Shown: piece after piece, positions 60,439 to 64,000 of the stretch
How the letters are laid out: each line of letters begins with the position of its first letter
Numbering within the stretch: the stretch's first letter is position 1
From: Tuwongella immobilis
GTDB lineage: Bacteria; Planctomycetota; Planctomycetia; Gemmatales; Gemmataceae
DNA length: 64,000 nucleotides
Reading direction: 5' to 3'
NCBI RefSeq assembly: GCF_901538355.1
Contig: NZ_LR593887.1
Location: 2,952,920 to 3,016,919 of the forward strand
Program-made: the position numbers and the translations under genes
Notes under the pieces: generated by a model
Database searches by the model: none
What the model saw: the letters and a program-made list of their open reading frames with translations, nothing else
Told to the model about the DNA's origin: nothing

Positions 60439-62613
60439 ATGAAAATGGATAAAGAACTCTTAATGAAGCACCACTTCTGGGTGCTGTTTCTGGTCCTGCT
60501 ACCCGTGCTGATGATTCTTTTGGCCGGGTTGATGACCAGCGTTGCCGGTGCTACGGATGCGCGACGGCAAGAAATTTCCGCCATGGACGGGAAATTGAAA
60601 GGCAGCAACCCCAAAGCCAAGGGATTGCTCGAGAAACTCGAAGCCCAAAAGCAAGAGTTGTACACCCGTCGCGGCGAAATGTGGAAAGTCGCCTGGGACA
60701 AGCAAAAAGATGTCTACGTTTGGCCCAGCCAATTGGAGCATCTGCAAGAATCGAAGCGATTTGGCATGATGATCTCGGAAAGCGATCGCAACCAAATCAG
60801 CTCCGGCGAACTGTATTTCAATCAGTATCGCGAGATGAACAAAATCATCGAGCCGACCCAGTTCAACGGAAGCTGGGAACAGGTGATGCGGTACGTCCCC
60901 ACCTGGGTCAAAGTGCCGACTAGCGAAGAAGTCTGGCTCGCGTTTGAAGATATTTGGGTGCAACGGGAACTGTTGCGAATCATCCGCGAGACCAATGATG
61001 AGCTGGCGTTGTTCGCTCGGGCCAAAGGCGATCAAGATTCACCATTGGAACGCACCTTCACCAATCGGGTCTGGAAGCTCGTCCTTCGCGTGGTGGACAA
61101 GGGCAACGACCGCATCATGGAAGGCGAACTGACCAACCTGAGCGATCGTGTGCAGGTGTTCGGCCTCGGAAACATCATGACGCTCAAGGTTTGGTTGAAT
61201 GATGATGAGCGCCAAGAGCCGTATCTGCTCAAACTCGAAGGCGACTTCGTGAAGGCCGGGGCGACGGTCAAAGTCGGCGGCAACCCGAAGCTGCATAAAC
61301 TGGATGCGGACAAAGCGGCCAACCTGATCGAACTGTTCAAAGTGCAACAAAAGTTCGATATTCGAACCGTGCCAATCAAGCGGATCGAGAAAATTGCGAT
61401 GGGCTACGGTGGCGCCCGAACGACGGCGTTCTCGCCGCTCAAACCGCCAGCGTTCAGCAAGAAGATCATTGAAGAGAAGAAAGCCGCACTCGAAGCCGCA
61501 GCAGCCGACAGTGGTGCTGGCGGTGGGATGCCGGGGATGCCCGGATCGCCGGGAATGCCTGGCATGGCGATGCCCGGCATGGATAGCGGCGGCGGGCGGG
61601 GAATGGGCCGAGGCGAAGGCGGACCTGGTGGTACCGGCGGCGGAAATCCCGATGATTACACCGACAACGGACTGATTCGCCCCCGATATACGGAAATCAC
61701 GGCCCAAGTGCGACGCATGCCGTTGGCCATGGTGTTGGTCATCGATCAATCGTACATCCAAGATGCGTTGGTTGCGTTCACCAACTCCCGGTTGCGAATG
61801 CAAAACACGCAGTTCCATTGGAACCGCTTCCGTGGCAACTTGAGCTACCTTTCGAACTCCGGAACGGCATCGATGGAAGGTGGTCCGGGAATGATGTTGC
61901 CTGGGATGGATTCCGGCGGCGGTGGTCGGCCCGGCGGTCGTCCTCCGGTGGGACCGGGTTTCCCGATGGGGCCGATGGGCGGCGGTCGTGGCGTTCCCTC
62001 TGGTTCTCCGGCGATGGGGCCGGGAATGCCTCCTGGAATGGGGTTCCCTGGCATGCCCAGCTTTGGTGGCCCCGAAGCGGTGACCAGTTTCTCGGAAGAT
62101 CAACTGGCCGCATCGCTGGTCGAATTGTCGCTGTACGGAACTGCGTCGCTGTTTGAGAAATACGACGAAAAGATCAAAGACCTCACGGTTGAGGAGTTGC
62201 TCAATCAACCGGGGATGATCGGCTACAAGGCCGATCCCAACGCGACGACGACGGAAGCGGCACCCGTGATTGCCAACCCGGCACCTCCGGTTCTGCCGCC
62301 GATGTTGGATCCGGAAAAGGGAGCCAAGCCACCGGTTACGCCAGCAACACCGCCAGCGAACGGTGCGAATCCCATGGCCCCGATGTCGCCGATGCCGAAT
62401 GCGCCGAATGGGGCCAATCCCCCAGCGGCCTCCCCGACACCGATGCCGATGCCGGGAACGCCCATGCCGCCGATGACCCCGATGGTTCCCCCGATGCCGG
62501 GAACTCCCGGAGCGGCTCCCGCTCCCATGACCAACCCGACGACGCCGATGGCCCCCATGCCAATGCCGCCGTCCGGAGCACCGATGACCCCGATGGCTCC
62601 ACGGCCGAATTGA
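60439..62613 (+). CDS. Bitopic Gly/Met/Pro-rich protein, candidate alignment-complex subunit
   Basis: Start at 60439, 7 bases after GAAGGTGA; a GTG at 60427 is less likely. 724 aa. A short cytosolic N terminus and one transmembrane helix (~12-36) precede a coiled region (~40-80) and a mixed globular domain (~80-345, with FEDIWVQRELLRIIRETND and VWKLVLRVVDKGNDRI). Two Gly/Met/Pro-rich stretches (~359-405 and 481-551) flank a ~75-residue domain (ITAQVRRMPLAMVLVIDQSYIQDAL, a PilO-like ferredoxin-type pattern is possible). The last ~115 residues are Pro/Met/Ala-rich. No named family recognised. Topology and position after the PilM/PilN-like gene suggest a PilO/GspM-like role. Confidence 0.65.
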   Translation: MKMDKELLMKHHFWVLFLVLLPVLMILLAGLMTSVAGATDARRQEISAMDGKLKGSNPKAKGLLEKLEAQKQELYTRRGEMWKVAWDKQKDVYVWPSQLEHLQESKRFGMMISESDRNQISSGELYFNQYREMNKIIEPTQFNGSWEQVMRYVPTWVKVPTSEEVWLAFEDIWVQRELLRIIRETNDELALFARAKGDQDSPLERTFTNRVWKLVLRVVDKGNDRIMEGELTNLSDRVQVFGLGNIMTLKVWLNDDERQEPYLLKLEGDFVKAGATVKVGGNPKLHKLDADKAANLIELFKVQQKFDIRTVPIKRIEKIAMGYGGARTTAFSPLKPPAFSKKIIEEKKAALEAAAADSGAGGGMPGMPGSPGMPGMAMPGMDSGGGRGMGRGEGGPGGTGGGNPDDYTDNGLIRPRYTEITAQVRRMPLAMVLVIDQSYIQDALVAFTNSRLRMQNTQFHWNRFRGNLSYLSNSGTASMEGGPGMMLPGMDSGGGGRPGGRPPVGPGFPMGPMGGGRGVPSGSPAMGPGMPPGMGFPGMPSFGGPEAVTSFSEDQLAASLVELSLYGTASLFEKYDEKIKDLTVEELLNQPGMIGYKADPNATTTEAAPVIANPAPPVLPPMLDPEKGAKPPVTPATPPANGANPMAPMSPMPNAPNGANPPAASPTPMPMPGTPMPPMTPMVPPMPGTPGAAPAPMTNPTTPMAPMPMPPSGAPMTPMAPRPN
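61507..61655 (+). repeat. Gly-Met-Pro-rich stretch 1 in the second gene
   Basis: About 47 codons with GMPGMPG and PGMPGMAMPGM words, followed by a GRGMGRGEGG run. Same composition as the stretch in the upstream gene. Confidence 0.75.
61879..62088 (+). repeat. Gly-Met-Pro-rich stretch 2 in the second gene
   Basis: About 70 codons (MMLPGMDSGGGG, GPGFPMGPMGGG, GPGMPPGMGFPGMP). Together with the Pro/Met-rich tail (62270-62610) over a quarter of the protein is low complexity. Confidence 0.75.
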
Positions 62614-62673
62614 TGTTTGCGTGGGTGAACACTCCAAGTCCAACTGTCTTCTGAGAGGCAAAGGGGGCCAATA

Positions 62674-64000
62674 ATGGCCAAGGTAAAAATCGATTTCCAG
62701 TCACTTCTGCTCCAAAAGGGCGAGAAGCTCGTGATCGGGATCGCCGGACTTGCCATGCTCGGCATGATGGCCTTTGGCTTATTCCTGGCGGTCAACACCG
62801 AATCGTCGCAAGCCAACTCGGAAAAGCTCGAGTCGGGCGCGAAGTCGGTGCGTTCCAAAATCGCGAACCCCAATGCAACGGTGGATGATCTCCCCGAATG
62901 GGCACGCGGAAAGTTTGAACTGTCGCAAGTGGCCATCAATTCGGTTCGGACAAATTCGCTGTTTTTCGATCCGATTGCGATGCCGGAAAACAAGCGGAAG
63001 AATCCCGAAATTCTGAAGCCGATCGAATCGCAAACCGATTTGGTGCACGCCAAAATTCTGGCGTATGACCTGCAAGACCCCGCGACGCCGAATGGTTCGC
63101 CCCGAGTTGGTGTTGTGGTCGCCAAGAAGGAAGTGAACAAGGGCGACGCGAAAAAGAATATGGACGCCCTTCGCAAAGCCCTGGAAAAGCGTCAGAAAGC
63201 GCTTCCGCCTGCCTATCGACTCGCGGCCATGGCTCGTGAAAAGATGATGCAACAAGGCGGCGGGCAAGGGATGCCCGGCGGGATGGAAGGCGGCCTGGGA
63301 GGAATTCCAGGTGGTGGCCGAGGCGCTCCCGGCGGCGGGATGGCGATGCCCCCGATGGGCATGGGCAGCGAAGGCGGCGGGATGGCCTCCATGCCAGGGA
63401 TGCCCGGAATGCCCGGCAGCGAAGGCGGCATGATGGGATTCGATCCCAACCAACAGCGAACCGAAGTCAATTACGTCGATCTGGACAAGATCGAAGATGG
63501 GTCGCAAAAGATTGCCTTGACCGTATTCCCCAAGCGAATGCTCGTCATCAATGCGGCGTTCCCGTACAGGGCTCAATTGGAAGAATTCCGCAAGGCACTT
63601 CGACTCAATACCATCGAAGAAGTGCTGCAAAGCCCCGATCTGGAACCGATCTTCGATGGAATCCTGGTGCAGCGTCAAGTGTTGACGTTGGATGAAAGCC
63701 GTGTGATCCAACCGTGGGCACCGTACGATTTCACGGATGCCTATCGTCGCACGATTTTCCCGCGTCAGGTGATGCCGTATCAAGATGATGTCAACTTGGC
63801 TTACGCATCCCTTCCGCCGTCGTTCAAACTGGTGTTGCCGTTGCCGCAACTGGTGAACAATGCGAAGTATCCGGATGTTAAGCTCGATTCGATCACCAAG
63901 TTGATTCAAAAGGTGCAAGAAAGCTCGCGAATTCCAGTGGCGGTTTCCGAAGCGGCACGGAAGTTCAAAGGCGAAGCCAGCGATATCTACAACTCCACTG
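62674..64000 (+). CDS. Bitopic Gly/Met/Pro-rich protein, 3' end outside window
   Basis: Open from the ATG at 62674 to the window edge (442 codons seen). The N terminus is cytosolic and basic, then one helix (~18-40, VIGIAGLAMLGMMAFGLFLAV). An outer region follows with a helical part (DDLPEWARGKFELSQVAIN), a Gly/Met/Pro-rich stretch (~195-255) and then a folded domain (TEVNYVDLDKIEDGSQKIAL, VFPKRMLVINAAFPY, EEFRKALRL). No named family recognised. It is co-oriented and 60 bp from the previous gene, so it is probably the third subunit of the same pilus or secretion assembly. Confidence 0.65.
   Translation, partial: MAKVKIDFQSLLLQKGEKLVIGIAGLAMLGMMAFGLFLAVNTESSQANSEKLESGAKSVRSKIANPNATVDDLPEWARGKFELSQVAINSVRTNSLFFDPIAMPENKRKNPEILKPIESQTDLVHAKILAYDLQDPATPNGSPRVGVVVAKKEVNKGDAKKNMDALRKALEKRQKALPPAYRLAAMAREKMMQQGGGQGMPGGMEGGLGGIPGGGRGAPGGGMAMPPMGMGSEGGGMASMPGMPGMPGSEGGMMGFDPNQQRTEVNYVDLDKIEDGSQKIALTVFPKRMLVINAAFPYRAQLEEFRKALRLNTIEEVLQSPDLEPIFDGILVQRQVLTLDESRVIQPWAPYDFTDAYRRTIFPRQVMPYQDDVNLAYASLPPSFKLVLPLPQLVNNAKYPDVKLDSITKLIQKVQESSRIPVAVSEAARKFKGEASDIYNST
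63256..63435 (+). repeat. Gly-Met-Pro-rich stretch in the third gene
   Basis: About 60 codons of Gly, Met and Pro (GMPGGMEGGLGG, MAMPPMGMGSEGGG, MPGMPGMPG). Third gene in a row with this composition. Confidence 0.75.

Noticed and set aside
61039-62661. 540-aa open frame on the minus strand, rich in His, Arg and Gly
   Set aside because: It is antisense to the Gly/Met/Pro-rich coding sequence, whose biased codons suppress stops on the opposite strand. No start signal and no recognisable family.
59845-63435. CRISPR-like or satellite repeats
   Set aside because: The repeats are coding Gly/Met/Pro words of variable length with no constant repeat-spacer structure.

Overview
The window is a gene-dense bacterial chromosome segment with high G+C, about 46 protein genes on both strands, short gaps and many 4-bp start/stop overlaps. 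The gene content points to a planctomycete: two DUF1501 plus planctomycete-cytochrome (PSCyt1/DUF1549/DUF1553) pairs, a DUF1080 protein, a formylmethanofuran dehydrogenase B homologue, a DUF6800 mini-protein, SdrD-B/FG-GAP surface repeats and a PilM gene followed by Gly-Met-Pro-rich proteins. I infer the Gemmatales/Gemmataceae (Tuwongella-like); no rRNA or other marker in the window proves this. I saw no rRNA, tRNA, CRISPR array, transposase or prophage.

Layout. 0-10.5 kb: the 3' end of a secreted repeat protein, a DUF4261 protein, a membrane protein, a TPR-DUF3299 protein, a PAS histidine kinase with a DUF1080 protein, an agmatine-deiminase-family enzyme and a PQQ-propeller protein. 10.6-18.2 kb: a minus-strand operon of a planctomycete cytochrome protein, a Tat-exported DUF1501 protein and a large secreted protein that may be carbohydrate-active. 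18.3-25.9 kb: a PDZ protein, a secreted alpha/beta hydrolase, a Gfo/Idh-like protein, a CobW-type GTPase, a small cytochrome c, PdxA and a histidine phosphatase. 25.8-33.8 kb: a pore-less voltage-sensor-like membrane protein, a zinc-ribbon/tubby-like protein, an MFS transporter, an operon of GAF/receiver protein, metallophosphoesterase and FhcB, and a DUF5522 protein. 34-41.4 kb: MalQ, then an operon of MoxR, DUF58, transglutaminase, isochorismatase-like hydrolase and HAD phosphatase. 41.3-44.3 kb: an NtrC-type regulator with its kinase. 44.4-47.5 kb: asd-truA-aroA. 47.6-52.6 kb: a DUF6800 protein, a polytopic membrane protein, a Ser/Thr kinase, NadD and a PilZ protein. 52.6-57.3 kb: a second DUF1501/planctomycete-cytochrome pair. 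57.8-64 kb: the start of a type IV pilus/type II secretion-like operon that runs off the window.

The most interesting items are: (1) the 57.8-64 kb operon, whose first protein looks like a PilM-PilN fusion and whose three consecutive products all carry Gly-Met-Pro-rich segments; (2) the membrane protein at 25.8-26.9 kb, which has voltage-sensor hallmarks (FxxExxxK in S2, Asp in S3, RxxRxxR in S4) and a C-terminal coiled coil but no pore, an Hv1-like architecture; (3) an FhcB encoded apart from the other Fhc subunits, with Thr where the archaeal enzyme has its metal-ligand Cys; (4) two planctomycete-cytochrome proteins with different carbohydrate-binding-like modules inserted at the same place.

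All function calls come from reading motifs by eye. No database or structure search was run, so family names are recognition-based.
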